Origin: Gammaproteobacteria bacterium
GTDB taxonomy: Bacteria; Pseudomonadota; Gammaproteobacteria; Steroidobacterales; Woeseiaceae
DNA: 64,000 nt
Assembly (NCBI GenBank): GCA_022600955.1
Contig: JAHZJK010000033.1
Coordinates: 83,988 to 147,987, forward strand
Reading direction: 5' to 3'
In this document: positions 1 to 9,110 of the stretch, in pieces
Layout: each line of letters opens with the position of its first letter
Position numbering within the stretch: the first letter of the stretch is position 1
Notes under the pieces: model-generated
The model's input: only the letters and a program-made list of their open reading frames with translations
Database searches by the model: none
Told to the model about the DNA's origin: nothing
Program-made: the position numbers and the translations under genes

Positions 1-83
1 ACCAGGTGATCGAACTCACCGGCGAAATCGCAGATATGGCGGAGCGCGTCGGGCGCCGCCTTGAACTACTTCTCTCTCACTAA
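1..83 (+). CDS. C-terminal end of a DUF47 (PhoU-like) family protein, partial
   Basis: Only the last 26 codons are in the window, read from position 3 to the TAA at 81-83; they end in ADMAERVGRRLELLLSH. This short amphipathic helix fits the C-terminus of DUF47/TIGR00153 proteins, PhoU-like helical bundles usually encoded just before a Pit phosphate transporter gene. The pit gene follows 46 bases later on the same strand, which is the main support. The spacer has a small CGGGG/CCCCG stem (99-103 with 115-119). Function, inferred from family and context: a partner or regulator of the phosphate transporter. The assignment rests on context and a very short peptide. Confidence 0.55.
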   Translation, partial: QVIELTGEIADMAERVGRRLELLLSH

Positions 84-129
84 AGAATAACAACAAAACG
101 GGGCACAGCGCTGACCCCGGGAGCAGTTA

Positions 130-1392
130 ATGGACGCGTATTACATTTACATCGGCCTGGCAGCGGCATTTGGTCTGTTCATGGCATGGGGCATTGGTGC
201 GAATGATGTCGCGAATGCCATGGCCACATCCGTTGGCTCCAAAGCGTTGACGATCAAGCAGGCCATTTTCGTCGCAGCGATATTTGAATTTGCTGGTGCG
301 GTACTTGCTGGCGGGGAAGTGACTTCAACGATTCGCAAAGGGATTGTCGACGCGGACCAGTTGGCCGGATCACCCGAGTTGCTCGTCTACGGCATGCTTG
401 CTGCGTTGCTTGCGGCTGGCACCTGGTTACTGGTTGCCTCGAAGAACGGCTGGCCCGTGTCCACGACGCATTCGATCGTCGGTGCGATCGTCGGTTTCGC
501 GGCGTTTGGCATCGGTATGGACGCTGTGCAATGGGGCAAGGTCGGTACTATTGTCATGAGCTGGGTTGTGTCGCCAGTGACATCCGGCTTTATCGCGTTC
601 CTGATTTACGGCAGTGTGCAGAAACTGATCTTACGTAAAGAAGATCCGTTGGCGATGGCCAAGCGCTGGGTACCTGTCTACATGTTTTTCGCAGCATTTA
701 CGATAACGCTTGTGACCATTCTCAAGGGACTGAAACACGTTGGCCTCGAGCTTAGTACACAAGACAGTTACTTTCTCGCGATTGCGATCGCTGCAGGAAT
801 AGCCGTACTGGGTGCGGTGCTCATTCATCGCATCAAGCCTGATCCCAAGGCAGAGAAGAAAGCCCACTTCCATACCGTTGAGCGTGTCTTTGGCATACTT
901 ATGATTATCACCGCTTGTGGAATGGCGTTTGCACACGGGTCGAACGATGTTGCGAACGCAATCGGCCCTGTGGCGGCAGTGTTCTCTGTGGCGAGCACCG
1001 GTGAGATTGGGGCCAAGTCCGGCGTGTCGATATACATATTGCTGATTGGTGGCGCGGGTATTGTGTTCGGTCTTGCGACATACGGCAGGCACGTCATTGC
1101 AACGGTCGGCAAAAAGATTACGCAGCTGACGCCGAGTCGCGGTTTCGCCGCTGAGCTGGCAGCAGCGACAACAATCGTAATTGCGTCGGGCACGGGTATC
1201 CCGATCTCGACAACGCACACCCTGGTCGGCGCGGTGCTTGGCGTTGGACTGGCGCGTGGTATCGAGGCTATCGACCTGAGAGTCGTGTCGCGAATTCTTG
1301 TATCGTGGGTCGTGACGATTCCGGCGGGTGCATTTCTCGCGATTCTGTTCTTCTTCCTGTTCAGCAAGCTGCTGCCGCTGGTGGGCGCGTAA
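130..1392 (+). CDS. pit: Inorganic phosphate transporter, PiT family
   Basis: Integral inner-membrane protein of 420 residues expected to import phosphate (as a metal-phosphate complex) coupled to protons or sodium. The two inverted family repeats are visible: GANDVANA at residues 23-30 and GSNDVANA in the second half, each followed by a conserved segment with an STTH motif (PVSTTHSIVGA and PISTTHTLVGA). Around ten hydrophobic helices are evident with a charged cytoplasmic loop near residues 235-250 (KPDPKAEKKAHFH). The start ATG is preceded by GGGAG at a good distance. It lies directly behind the DUF47 gene end, the usual two-gene arrangement. Length and motifs are normal for the family. Confidence 0.95.
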   Translation: MDAYYIYIGLAAAFGLFMAWGIGANDVANAMATSVGSKALTIKQAIFVAAIFEFAGAVLAGGEVTSTIRKGIVDADQLAGSPELLVYGMLAALLAAGTWLLVASKNGWPVSTTHSIVGAIVGFAAFGIGMDAVQWGKVGTIVMSWVVSPVTSGFIAFLIYGSVQKLILRKEDPLAMAKRWVPVYMFFAAFTITLVTILKGLKHVGLELSTQDSYFLAIAIAAGIAVLGAVLIHRIKPDPKAEKKAHFHTVERVFGILMIITACGMAFAHGSNDVANAIGPVAAVFSVASTGEIGAKSGVSIYILLIGGAGIVFGLATYGRHVIATVGKKITQLTPSRGFAAELAAATTIVIASGTGIPISTTHTLVGAVLGVGLARGIEAIDLRVVSRILVSWVVTIPAGAFLAILFFFLFSKLLPLVGA

Positions 1393-1453
1393 GCATGCCG
1401 CGGGTCGTGCCCGGCAAGTCTGGCTTGCTCGCGTCGCGGTTGTTCGCTGACGC

Positions 1454-2785
1454 GTGGCGTCCGGTTGCCGTGAGCATTACAGTCGGACATTTGCCATCGC
1501 AATAGATCAGCAGACAGGCACGTTGTCGCTTGGCGCGCGCCGCTACACGATGGTCATCCTGGCGATCGTGTACATGTTCAATTTTGTAGACCGGCAGATC
1601 CTTGCGATCTTGCTGCCGCAGATAAGAGATGAATTCGGTGCCAGTGATGCCTACCTTGGTTTCCTGGCGGGAACCGCGTTTGCGCTGTTCTATATAACGT
1701 TGGGAATTCCTATCGCGCAGATTGCTGACCGCGTCAATCGTCGCAATCTGATTGCCGGTGCGGTTGCTTTGTGGAGTGCGATGACGGCTTTGTCAGGACT
1801 AGCGATGAATCTCTGGCAACTGACCCTGGCGCGTATCGGCGTCGGCATCGGTGAGGCCGGTTGCAGCCCGCCCGCACATTCGATGATCGCGGACCTGTTC
1901 CCTCCAGATAAACGCTCGACCGCGATGGGCTTTTATACGCTCGGAATTTCCGCAGGCATCATGCTGGCATATATAGCCGGCGGCTGGGTGGCGCAAAACT
2001 TCGGTTGGCGAGAAACGTTAATAGCCGTTGGACTCCCTGGCGTCCTGTTGGCGGCCGTCGTCTGGTTGACTGTGGCTGAGCCGCAGCGTGGTTCGTCCGA
2101 AGGCCGCTCGCGCAGCTCCGCGACTGCTTCGTTCAGCGACGTACTACGATTTGTGTCGCATCGTCGTTCGTTTCTGCATATGGGCATAGGCGCCGGATTG
2201 TCGTCGTTCGTGGGCTACGCCGTAATAACCTTTATGCCAAGTTTCCTGTACCGGAGCTTCGGCATTGGGATTGCCGAGATCGGTATCTGGCTGGGTCTGA
2301 TTCTCGGTATATCGGGCGGCGCTGGATTTTTCCTGGGTGGCTATATCGCCGATCATCTGGGCAAGTCAGGACAGCGCCGATCGTTGCTGTTCATCGCCGC
2401 GACAATTGTTGCAACCACCTCATTCCTGGGCTTCATGTTCGTAGCAGACAGTTGGAGCACTGTGCTGATTGCCTTCATCATTCCTGCCTGCACCAGCAAC
2501 GTTTATCTTGCGCCAGTGCTTGCGAATACACAGAGCCTTGTTGCCTTGCGCATGCGTGCGACAGCCTCCGCATTAATGTTGCTGATGATCAATATCATCG
2601 GGCTGGCGCTGGGGCCCTGGATTACCGGAATGATCAGCGATGCGTACGAAACGAGTTTCGGCGTCGAGTCGATGCGATACGCATTGCTCACTGTCAGCGC
2701 GATCGGCCTGCCGTGGGCCGGGTTGCACTACTGGCTCGCGAGTCGTAGCATCGATCAGGACCTGGCGCGCGTCGACGAGCGCTAG
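1454..2785 (+). CDS. MFS transporter, spinster-like family
   Basis: Major facilitator superfamily permease with about twelve hydrophobic helices. The segment FNFVDRQILAILLPQI in helix 1 is typical of the Spinster-like subgroup common in marine proteobacteria; the loop after helix 2 carries DRVNRRN, the MFS motif A region, and GVGIGEAGCSPPAHSMI forms helix 4. Substrate unknown. The start is uncertain: GTG at 1454 gives 443 residues but has no clear ribosome site; TTG at 1523 or ATG at 1550 would remove 23 or 32 residues without losing the first helix. It follows pit by 61 bases and converges with the ligase gene downstream. No sign of truncation. Confidence 0.85.
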   Translation: MASGCREHYSRTFAIAIDQQTGTLSLGARRYTMVILAIVYMFNFVDRQILAILLPQIRDEFGASDAYLGFLAGTAFALFYITLGIPIAQIADRVNRRNLIAGAVALWSAMTALSGLAMNLWQLTLARIGVGIGEAGCSPPAHSMIADLFPPDKRSTAMGFYTLGISAGIMLAYIAGGWVAQNFGWRETLIAVGLPGVLLAAVVWLTVAEPQRGSSEGRSRSSATASFSDVLRFVSHRRSFLHMGIGAGLSSFVGYAVITFMPSFLYRSFGIGIAEIGIWLGLILGISGGAGFFLGGYIADHLGKSGQRRSLLFIAATIVATTSFLGFMFVADSWSTVLIAFIIPACTSNVYLAPVLANTQSLVALRMRATASALMLLMINIIGLALGPWITGMISDAYETSFGVESMRYALLTVSAIGLPWAGLHYWLASRSIDQDLARVDER

Positions 2786-2815
2786 CAAATCAAGTGAAGC
2801 GCCACATCGGCGCTA

Positions 2816-4201
2816 TCAGACAGCGCGCAGATACCAATCGATTTCGAGCTGCGTCACCGAGTTGTGGAACTTCTCCGCTTCGGCACGGCGGTTCAACGCG
2901 TAGTACCTGCAATAGTCCTCGCCGAGGTACTGGGGCAGAATTTTGCTGCGCGCAAACTTGTCGATTGCCGCGTCCCAACGATTAGGCACTTTCAGTTTCG
3001 GCACAACATGCGCGCCTTGTTCAACCATCTTACCCGGATCGATCTTGTGCTTGATGCCATGGTGAACGGCGGCGACGATCGCCGCCATGACCAGGTACGG
3101 ATTCGCGTCGGCGCCGGCGGTGCGGTGTTCAAAGCGCAAGTTACCCGCGTCCGATTCCGGAATACGGACGGAAACAACGCGGTGATTGACGCCCCAGTTG
3201 GGCTCAACGGGTGCAAACATGTCGGGCCGCAGGCGGCGATAGGAATTGGCATTGGGCGCGCCTAGCAGCGTTGCTTCCGGCATCAGCTTTAACAGACCGC
3301 CTACGGCGTGCCGCAATCGCGCTGAGAACGGTGGTAGAGAGAGCGAATCTTTGCCTTGCGAAAAATAGTTCTTGCCGTTCTTGTCGAGGATGCTCATATG
3401 CACGTGCAGGCCATTGCCCGCATCGTCCTCGAATGGTTTTGCCATGAAACACGCGATGAATCCGTGCTTGCGAGCCGCGGCTTTGATAATGCGTTTCAAC
3501 AGCACGGCATGATCGCAGGCAAGTATCGGGTCGTCGACGTGGTGCAGGTTGATTTCGAACTGGCCCGGTGAGTACTCGGATATGGCAGCCTCGGCTGGCA
3601 CGTTTTGCAGCGCGCACCAGTCATAAACGTCGTCGAGAAATGCTTCAACCTCGAACAGGTCATCAGGGTGATAGACCTGCGTACCGGGTTGTATGCGCTT
3701 GCTGCCCGGAACTCTTGGCGCGCCGACTCGCAAGTCCTTGGATTGCCCATCCAGCAGGTAAAACTCAAGCTCGGTTGCGACTACCGGGCGAAGCCCGGAT
3801 TTGCGGAGAGGCTTTAGCGCGTTCTCGAGAACCGTGCGCGGATCGCCGAAAAAATTCGAGCCATCTTGTTCGACGACGCGAAACAACGCCTGTCCCATGG
3901 GCTTCTTCGACCACGGAACCGGTGCGATCGAGCCCGGTATGAGCGTTGCCGGGAGGTCAGGGTCTCCATCGTCCTCGCCAAAGGGGACACCGGCAACGGT
4001 CTCGCCGAGAGTCGTCAGCAAGGTAGCTCCCGCGCAAAAAACGAATCCACCCTCACAGCATTTCGCGAAATCACCGGGGCGGACCCGCTTGCCTTTCAGA
4101 ATTCCGCTGAGATCAGGGATCAGCAGTTCCAGGGATTCGAACTTGCCGTGTTTCCTTTGTGCTGCCCGCAGCTCTGTTACCAGGGGGTGTTGTTTCGCCA
4201 T
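2816..4201 (-). CDS. puuA: Glutamine synthetase family protein, probable gamma-glutamylpolyamine synthetase
   Basis: A 461-residue GlnA-like ligase, expected to couple ATP hydrolysis to joining glutamate and an amine such as putrescine in the cytoplasm. Metal and substrate motifs are present: VATELEFYLL, EYSPGQFEINL, GLHVHMS and EHRTAGADANPYL. It lacks the adenylylation loop expected of a true GlnA. It is transcribed divergently from the iclR-type gene across a 110-base region holding a palindromic operator, and a second family member lies at 7768-9099. PuuD, an aminotransferase and agmatinase nearby support a polyamine role. Which amine each paralogue uses (putrescine, spermidine, an aromatic monoamine) cannot be told from sequence. 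Confidence 0.85.
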   Translation of the reverse strand: MAKQHPLVTELRAAQRKHGKFESLELLIPDLSGILKGKRVRPGDFAKCCEGGFVFCAGATLLTTLGETVAGVPFGEDDGDPDLPATLIPGSIAPVPWSKKPMGQALFRVVEQDGSNFFGDPRTVLENALKPLRKSGLRPVVATELEFYLLDGQSKDLRVGAPRVPGSKRIQPGTQVYHPDDLFEVEAFLDDVYDWCALQNVPAEAAISEYSPGQFEINLHHVDDPILACDHAVLLKRIIKAAARKHGFIACFMAKPFEDDAGNGLHVHMSILDKNGKNYFSQGKDSLSLPPFSARLRHAVGGLLKLMPEATLLGAPNANSYRRLRPDMFAPVEPNWGVNHRVVSVRIPESDAGNLRFEHRTAGADANPYLVMAAIVAAVHHGIKHKIDPGKMVEQGAHVVPKLKVPNRWDAAIDKFARSKILPQYLGEDYCRYYALNRRAEAEKFHNSVTQLEIDWYLRAV

Positions 4202-4277
4202 GTTGTTGTTCTCATTGGGATGTTTTCAGAAGCATCGACGATTTGTATCACCATCGCAATAGCTCGTGCGTTGTTAT

Positions 4278-4300
4278 ATTATGAAACACAATTTCATTAT
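4278..4300. promoter_or_regulatory. Palindromic operator, IclR/KdgR type
   Basis: Twenty-three bases form a near-perfect palindrome ATnATGAAA-N5-TTTCATnAT in the divergent region between the puuA-like and iclR-like genes; the core TGAAA-N5-TTTCA resembles known IclR-family (KdgR) boxes. A TATATT at 4275-4280 could be the -10 of the rightward promoter, so the site would overlap RNA polymerase and allow autorepression. The regulator start codon is 12 bases downstream. A near copy is found at 9111-9125. Confidence 0.6.
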
Positions 4301-4311
4301 ATGGAACTCTA

Positions 4312-5067
4312 ATGCGTGATCACGCTGCTCCACAAGGCGCGCAGGCCGCTCTGCGAGCTATACGATTGCTCAAACTATTCGCCGCTGAGACATCGGAACT
4401 GCAATTGGCGGAGATCAGCGTGAGCGCCGGCCTGAATAAGACAACAACGCATCGACTGTTGCAGGCATTGCACAGCGAAGAGATGCTTGAACGTAACCCG
4501 GCGACCGGAGCGTACCGACTTGGCTCTGCGATGATGGCACTGGGGGTGCAGGCACTTTCAGGCAATGAACTGCGACTGCGCGCACGGCCAATGTTGCGCC
4601 GACTGGCGGATGAAACGGGTGAGACGGCCACGCTTGAGGTGCCGGTCGACGATACAATGCTGATCCTTGATGAGGTAACTACAAAGCATTTCGTCGGTGC
4701 ATCCGGCAACGTCGGGACGCGCTGGCCAATTCATGCGACGTCGACTGGAAAAGCGCTGATTGCGTTCGAGCAATGCGGCGTACAGCGACTCAATTCAGAC
4801 CTTACTGCATTGACGGCCCATACAATTACCCGCCTCGATACGCTTGAAAACCAGCTAAGCGATATTCGACGCCGCGGATTTGCCGAGACGGTCGACGAAC
4901 TGGAAGACGGGTTTTCGGGCGTTGGAGTCGCTGTGCGGGGCGGTATGGGAGAGGTTCTCGGCGCGTTGTCAATATGCGGCCCGACGCAGCGGCTGTCAGA
5001 GGCGCGACGAACTCAACTCGGGGCCACCTTGTGTACTGTCGCATCACGGCTGCAGCCGCGCTACTAG
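4312..5067 (+). CDS. IclR family transcriptional regulator
   Basis: A 251-residue DNA-binding regulator. Residues about 10-75 form the winged helix-turn-helix (LAEISVSAGLNKTTTHRLLQALHSEE in pieces), and residues about 80-250 are the IclR effector domain, with GTRWPIHATSTGKALIA and ETVDELEDGFSGVGVAVRG as typical segments. The gene is first in a tight rightward run with the antiporter, PuuD and second PuuA-like genes and diverges from the other PuuA-like gene. The palindrome at 4278-4300 lies immediately before its start, so it probably controls itself and the polyamine genes. The effector is inferred to be a polyamine or gamma-glutamyl intermediate. Confidence 0.9.
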   Translation: MRDHAAPQGAQAALRAIRLLKLFAAETSELQLAEISVSAGLNKTTTHRLLQALHSEEMLERNPATGAYRLGSAMMALGVQALSGNELRLRARPMLRRLADETGETATLEVPVDDTMLILDEVTTKHFVGASGNVGTRWPIHATSTGKALIAFEQCGVQRLNSDLTALTAHTITRLDTLENQLSDIRRRGFAETVDELEDGFSGVGVAVRGGMGEVLGALSICGPTQRLSEARRTQLGATLCTVASRLQPRY

Positions 5068-5077
5068 CGGGATCGCC

Positions 5078-7006
5078 GTGCTAAACTGCCCAACGACAAA
5101 GAGCAGCAGGAATAATCAAATCAATATAAAAGCGCTGGTCACCAGGGGCACATTTTTCTCATTAATCGCAGGTCTGTTTCTGACCGCGATTGTTTCTTCT
5201 CCCGCGGCGGCTCTGGAAATCGAGACGCCCGCTGTCGGCCTGTCGGCAGTGCCGATGAACTATCAGGTTAGTGGCGCGGACCCGGGCACAAGCGTCAGTC
5301 TGACTGTTGACGGCCAGCGCTACGAGGCGATTGCAAGCGAGAGCGGCGTCGCAGAGTTTCGCGGCGCTGCGATTGCCAGCACCGGGCTCAGTCAGATCAG
5401 CGCAACATCGAGCGCCGGATCGGTCAGCACCGAACTAAGGGTTATTCCGGGCTGGTTTTCAATCCTGCCTGCTGTTCTCGCAATCGTTGTCGCGCTGACC
5501 CTTCGCAACGTTATCCCTGCCTTGTTACTGGGTCTTTGGCTTGGCGCAACCGCGTTGCAGTCGTTTTCCGTGAAGGGTGCCGGGCTCGGTCTGCTCGACA
5601 GCTTCCAGGTATTCGTTCGTGGTGCGCTGGCCGACGCGGATCGAGCGTCGATTGTACTTTTCACGATGATGATCGGCGGCATGGTTGGCATCATTACGCG
5701 CAACGGCGGCATGACCAGTATCGTGTTGTCGATTGTCAGTCGCGCCAAGACCGCGGTTGGCGGACAAGTGGCCGTGTGGTTGATGGGACTGATGATCTTC
5801 TTTGACGATTACAGCAATACACTGGTCGTCGGCAATACCGCTCGCTCACTGACGGACCACCTGAAAATATCGCGCGAGAAGCTCGCGTATATCGTTGATT
5901 CGACCGCAGCACCGGTCGCTTGTATTGCATTGATTACAACCTGGATCGGCTATCAGATCGGACTGATCGACCAGGCGCTCAGTACGATCAGTGACCTGGA
6001 CGCGCAGGCCTACACGGTATTCATCCAGTCTATTCCCTATAGCTTCTATCCGATTCTGGCGATCGTTTTTGTGCTGATGATTTCAGCATCCGGCCTCGAT
6101 TTTGGGCCTATGTACAAGGCGGAAGTGCGTGCCCGCAACGGTCAGGTCAAACCGGTACTCGCCGAGTCGCTACCTGCGCTTGAAGGGGAAGACCTGGTAC
6201 CGAAAGAGAAGATTCCGCTGCGTGCATTCAATGCGTTTATTCCAATTCTCGCATTGATCGTCGCATTGGGCGTCAGCCTGATCATGCTGGGTGAGGGCAA
6301 TACCCTGACCGCAATCCTGGAAACCACAGAGCCTTACCAAGCCATGATGTATTCGTCGTTTGTCGGTGTGCTGGTCGCTGCATGCCTGACGATCAGTCAG
6401 GGCATACTCTCGGTGCACGAGACAGTCGATGCCTGGTATGGCGGTTTGCGGGCGACATTGTTTGGCATGATTATCCTGGTGCTGGCCTGGTCTTTGTCGG
6501 ACGTCACGGCCGCTCTTAACACGGCAACCTATCTCGTAACATTACTCGCCGACTCCGTTCCAGTAGCACTCATACCTGCGATAGTTTTTATACTTGCCGC
6601 GATCACGGCATTCACAACCGGAACCAGTTGGGGGACCATGGCGATACTGATGCCGCTGGTTATTCCTTTGGCCTGGGCCGTGATGGGCGTCAATGGCGTT
6701 GCCGATCCCAGCGGCATGCATATCATGTACTCGTCCGTGTCTTGCTGTCTGGCCGGAGCGGTTTGGGGCGATCATTGTTCGCCAATATCCGATACGACAG
6801 TTCTGTCGTCCATCGCGAGCGGTTGTAACCACATAGAACACGTGCGCACACAATTGCCGTATGCACTGCTTGTCGGCATGGTTGGACTACTGGTAGGGAC
6901 TATCCCGGCAGGCTTTGGCATGCATCCGCTGGTTTCGATCGTCGCGGGCATCGTTATTCTGTTCAGTGTCCTGAAGGTGATTGGCCGGCGCGCTTCGGCC
7001 TCCTGA
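5078..7006 (+). CDS. NhaC-family antiporter with an N-terminal exported domain
   Basis: About 642 residues. A hydrophobic stretch ending in SSPAAALE looks like a signal peptide; roughly residues 50-120 are beta-rich (SVSLTVDGQRYEAIASESG) like a small Ig-type domain; the rest is an NhaC-type transporter with a dozen hydrophobic helices and motifs such as MIFFDDYSNTLVVG, GTSWGTMAILMPLV and GDHCSPISDTT. NhaC proteins exchange sodium for protons, but relatives move amino acids or amines. Its place in a run of polyamine genes (10 bases after the regulator, 7 before puuD) suggests uptake or export of a cationic polyamine or compensating ion exchange. The start is the best in-frame option, GTG 5078; there is no ATG before the signal-like segment. 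Confidence 0.8.
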   Translation: MLNCPTTKSSRNNQINIKALVTRGTFFSLIAGLFLTAIVSSPAAALEIETPAVGLSAVPMNYQVSGADPGTSVSLTVDGQRYEAIASESGVAEFRGAAIASTGLSQISATSSAGSVSTELRVIPGWFSILPAVLAIVVALTLRNVIPALLLGLWLGATALQSFSVKGAGLGLLDSFQVFVRGALADADRASIVLFTMMIGGMVGIITRNGGMTSIVLSIVSRAKTAVGGQVAVWLMGLMIFFDDYSNTLVVGNTARSLTDHLKISREKLAYIVDSTAAPVACIALITTWIGYQIGLIDQALSTISDLDAQAYTVFIQSIPYSFYPILAIVFVLMISASGLDFGPMYKAEVRARNGQVKPVLAESLPALEGEDLVPKEKIPLRAFNAFIPILALIVALGVSLIMLGEGNTLTAILETTEPYQAMMYSSFVGVLVAACLTISQGILSVHETVDAWYGGLRATLFGMIILVLAWSLSDVTAALNTATYLVTLLADSVPVALIPAIVFILAAITAFTTGTSWGTMAILMPLVIPLAWAVMGVNGVADPSGMHIMYSSVSCCLAGAVWGDHCSPISDTTVLSSIASGCNHIEHVRTQLPYALLVGMVGLLVGTIPAGFGMHPLVSIVAGIVILFSVLKVIGRRASAS

Positions 7007-7013
7007 TAATCGT

Positions 7014-7766
7014 ATGAAGCCCGTAGTAGCCATTCCTGCGGATCGCCGCATACATGCAGGCCACCCGTTTCACCAGGTTGGTGAGAAGTACGTTCTCGGT
7101 ATTACGCGAGGATCAGACTGCATGCCGTGCATGCTTCCGGTGCTTGCGAATGAACTCGACATCGATGAAATCCTGGCGCGCGTCGACGGTGTTCTTTTTA
7201 CCGGTAGTCCTTCAGATATTGAGCCACATCACTACGACGGTGAGCCAAGTGCGCCGGGTACCTTGCATGATCCACATCGAGATGCGCTGACCCTGCCGCT
7301 GGCACAACGGGCACTGCACAACGGTATTCCGGTACTCGCAATTTGTCGCGGTTTTCAGGAACTCAATGTCGTCATGGGCGGGTCTCTGCATCAGAAGGTG
7401 CATGAAGTGGAGGGATATCACCGCCACAAGGAAAACCCGGAAGATACAATCGACGTACAGTACGGACCATCACATCCCATCGATCTCATCGAGGGCGGTT
7501 TGTTGCACGGGCTCGCGTCACAATCGCGCGTCATGGTGAATTCGCTGCATGGCCAGGGCGTCGCCCGGCTGGCAAAAGGCGTCACTGTCGAAGCCGTCGC
7601 CGATGACGGACTGGTCGAAGCATTTCAAATAGACGAGGCGCCAGGATTTAATCTTGCTGTGCAGTGGCACCCGGAATGGCAGGCGACAAAAAACGATTTC
7701 TCAATGGCAATTTTCAAGGCGTTTGGTGATGCGTGTCGATCACGCGCGGCAAAACGACAGGTGTAA
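7014..7766 (+). CDS. puuD: Gamma-glutamyl-gamma-aminobutyrate hydrolase, class I glutamine amidotransferase-like
   Basis: A 250-residue cytoplasmic hydrolase of the peptidase C26 / PuuD family. The nucleophile elbow is LAICRGFQELNV (Cys of the CRG motif), the catalytic His-Glu pair is in VQWHPEWQ near residue 220, and FTGSPSDIEPHHY is the usual oxyanion-side loop. In the Puu pathway it splits gamma-glutamyl-GABA into glutamate and GABA. ATG 7014 follows the antiporter stop by 7 bases; the frame is open a little further upstream inside the antiporter, but the family N-terminus (PVVAIPADRR) fits this start. The second puuA-like gene begins one base after its stop, so these are almost certainly translated from one message. 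Confidence 0.9.
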   Translation: MKPVVAIPADRRIHAGHPFHQVGEKYVLGITRGSDCMPCMLPVLANELDIDEILARVDGVLFTGSPSDIEPHHYDGEPSAPGTLHDPHRDALTLPLAQRALHNGIPVLAICRGFQELNVVMGGSLHQKVHEVEGYHRHKENPEDTIDVQYGPSHPIDLIEGGLLHGLASQSRVMVNSLHGQGVARLAKGVTVEAVADDGLVEAFQIDEAPGFNLAVQWHPEWQATKNDFSMAIFKAFGDACRSRAAKRQV

Positions 7767-7767
7767 T

Positions 7768-9099
7768 TTGAGCGACAACGACGTATTTCAGTCCTGGTTC
7801 CAGGAACGCAACATTGATGATGTAGAGGCAATCGTGCCCGACATGGCGGGTGCAGCGCGCGGCAAAGTGCTGCCGTCCAAGAAATTTGGAAAGGGTGAAA
7901 TGAAAATGCCCGAAGGTCTGTTTGCGCAGACTATTTCCGGCGACTACATCAGCGATCCGAGTAATGTCGAAGACCGTGACATGCTTCTTGTGCCCGACCC
8001 GAATACGTTGCGTCCTGTGCCGTGGGCAGCGGAGCCTGCCGCATCAGTCTTTATGGATTGTTATCACAGGGATGGTTCGCCGGTTGAACAGTCGCCACGA
8101 GGCGTACTACGCAATGTGCTTGCCAAGTACGAGGCACGTGGCTGGATTCCTGTTGTGGCGCCAGAAGTGGAGTTTTACCTGCTAAGTCCGCACTCCGATC
8201 CGAACGCAGAAGCGGAGCCGCCGGAAGGTCGCCTGGGATGGACCGAGGGCGCGAATCAACCCTACAGTATTGACACGATGAACGATTTTGACGCGTTCAT
8301 TAATCAGGTATATGAGTACTGTGAAGTGCAGGGGATCTCGATTGACACGATCTCCCAGGAAATGGGGCCGGCGCAGTTTGAGCTGAACTTCCTGCACGGC
8401 AACGCACTGGATCTCGCCGATCAGGTATTCATGTTCAAGCGTACAGTTCGTGAGGCTTCAATCAATCACAACATGCACGCGACGTTTCTGGCCAAGCCAA
8501 TGGCCGAAGACGCCGGAAGTGCGCTCCATATCCACCAAAGTGTTGTCGACAAGAGCGGCAACAATATCTTCTCGGATGCAGCCGGTGAACCGACCGATTT
8601 GTTCTACGGTTTTCTGGGCGGCTTGCAAACCTACATGAACGAGGCGTTGTTGATGTTCGCGCCGTACGTGAACTCGTATCGGCGCTTTGCGAGTCCGTGG
8701 TCTTCACCTGTGAACCTGGCCTGGGCGATCGATAATCGCACGGTCGGTCTGCGTGTGCCGGACTCGCCTCCCGAGGCCCGGCGGGTTGAGAACCGACTCG
8801 CGGGATCAGATGTCAACCCCTACCTGGCGATTGCGGCTTCGCTCGCGTGTGGCTATCTCGGCATGACAGAGGGTCTTAAGCCCGGTGAGCCGACGGAAGG
8901 CAGCGCCTACAGTGAGGATTTCACACTCCACCGGCATATTTTTGCGGCAATCGAAGCGATGCAGGGAAGTGAAGCGATGCGCAGTATGCTGGGTGATTCT
9001 TTTGTCACGCTGTATACGGCATTGAAGGCCGATGAGTATCGTGAGTTTCAGGAGATCATCACGCCATACGAGCGCGAGATCCTGATGTTCAACGTTTGA
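7768..9099 (+). CDS. puuA: Glutamine synthetase family protein, gamma-glutamylputrescine synthetase-like (second copy)
   Basis: A 443-residue GlnA-fold ligase with APEVEFYLLS, EMGPAQFELNFLHG, ALHIHQS and ENRLAGSDVNPYL, the metal, glutamate and ATP sites of the family. It is clearly diverged from the copy at 2816-4201. The first step of the Puu pathway joins putrescine to glutamate, and the gene sits directly behind puuD. I take TTG 7768 as the start because the sequence after it (SDNDVFQSWFQERNIDDVEAI in part) matches family N-termini; an ATG at 7729 inside puuD is the alternative. The two copies may serve different amines. Confidence 0.85.
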   Translation: MSDNDVFQSWFQERNIDDVEAIVPDMAGAARGKVLPSKKFGKGEMKMPEGLFAQTISGDYISDPSNVEDRDMLLVPDPNTLRPVPWAAEPAASVFMDCYHRDGSPVEQSPRGVLRNVLAKYEARGWIPVVAPEVEFYLLSPHSDPNAEAEPPEGRLGWTEGANQPYSIDTMNDFDAFINQVYEYCEVQGISIDTISQEMGPAQFELNFLHGNALDLADQVFMFKRTVREASINHNMHATFLAKPMAEDAGSALHIHQSVVDKSGNNIFSDAAGEPTDLFYGFLGGLQTYMNEALLMFAPYVNSYRRFASPWSSPVNLAWAIDNRTVGLRVPDSPPEARRVENRLAGSDVNPYLAIAASLACGYLGMTEGLKPGEPTEGSAYSEDFTLHRHIFAAIEAMQGSEAMRSMLGDSFVTLYTALKADEYREFQEIITPYEREILMFNV

Positions 9100-9110
9100 T
9101 GGTCATGATC

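Noticed and set aside
4880..5077. An upstream extension of the antiporter into the IclR gene
   Set aside because: It overlaps the IclR effector domain in another frame and would place a Cys/Arg-rich stretch before the signal peptide.
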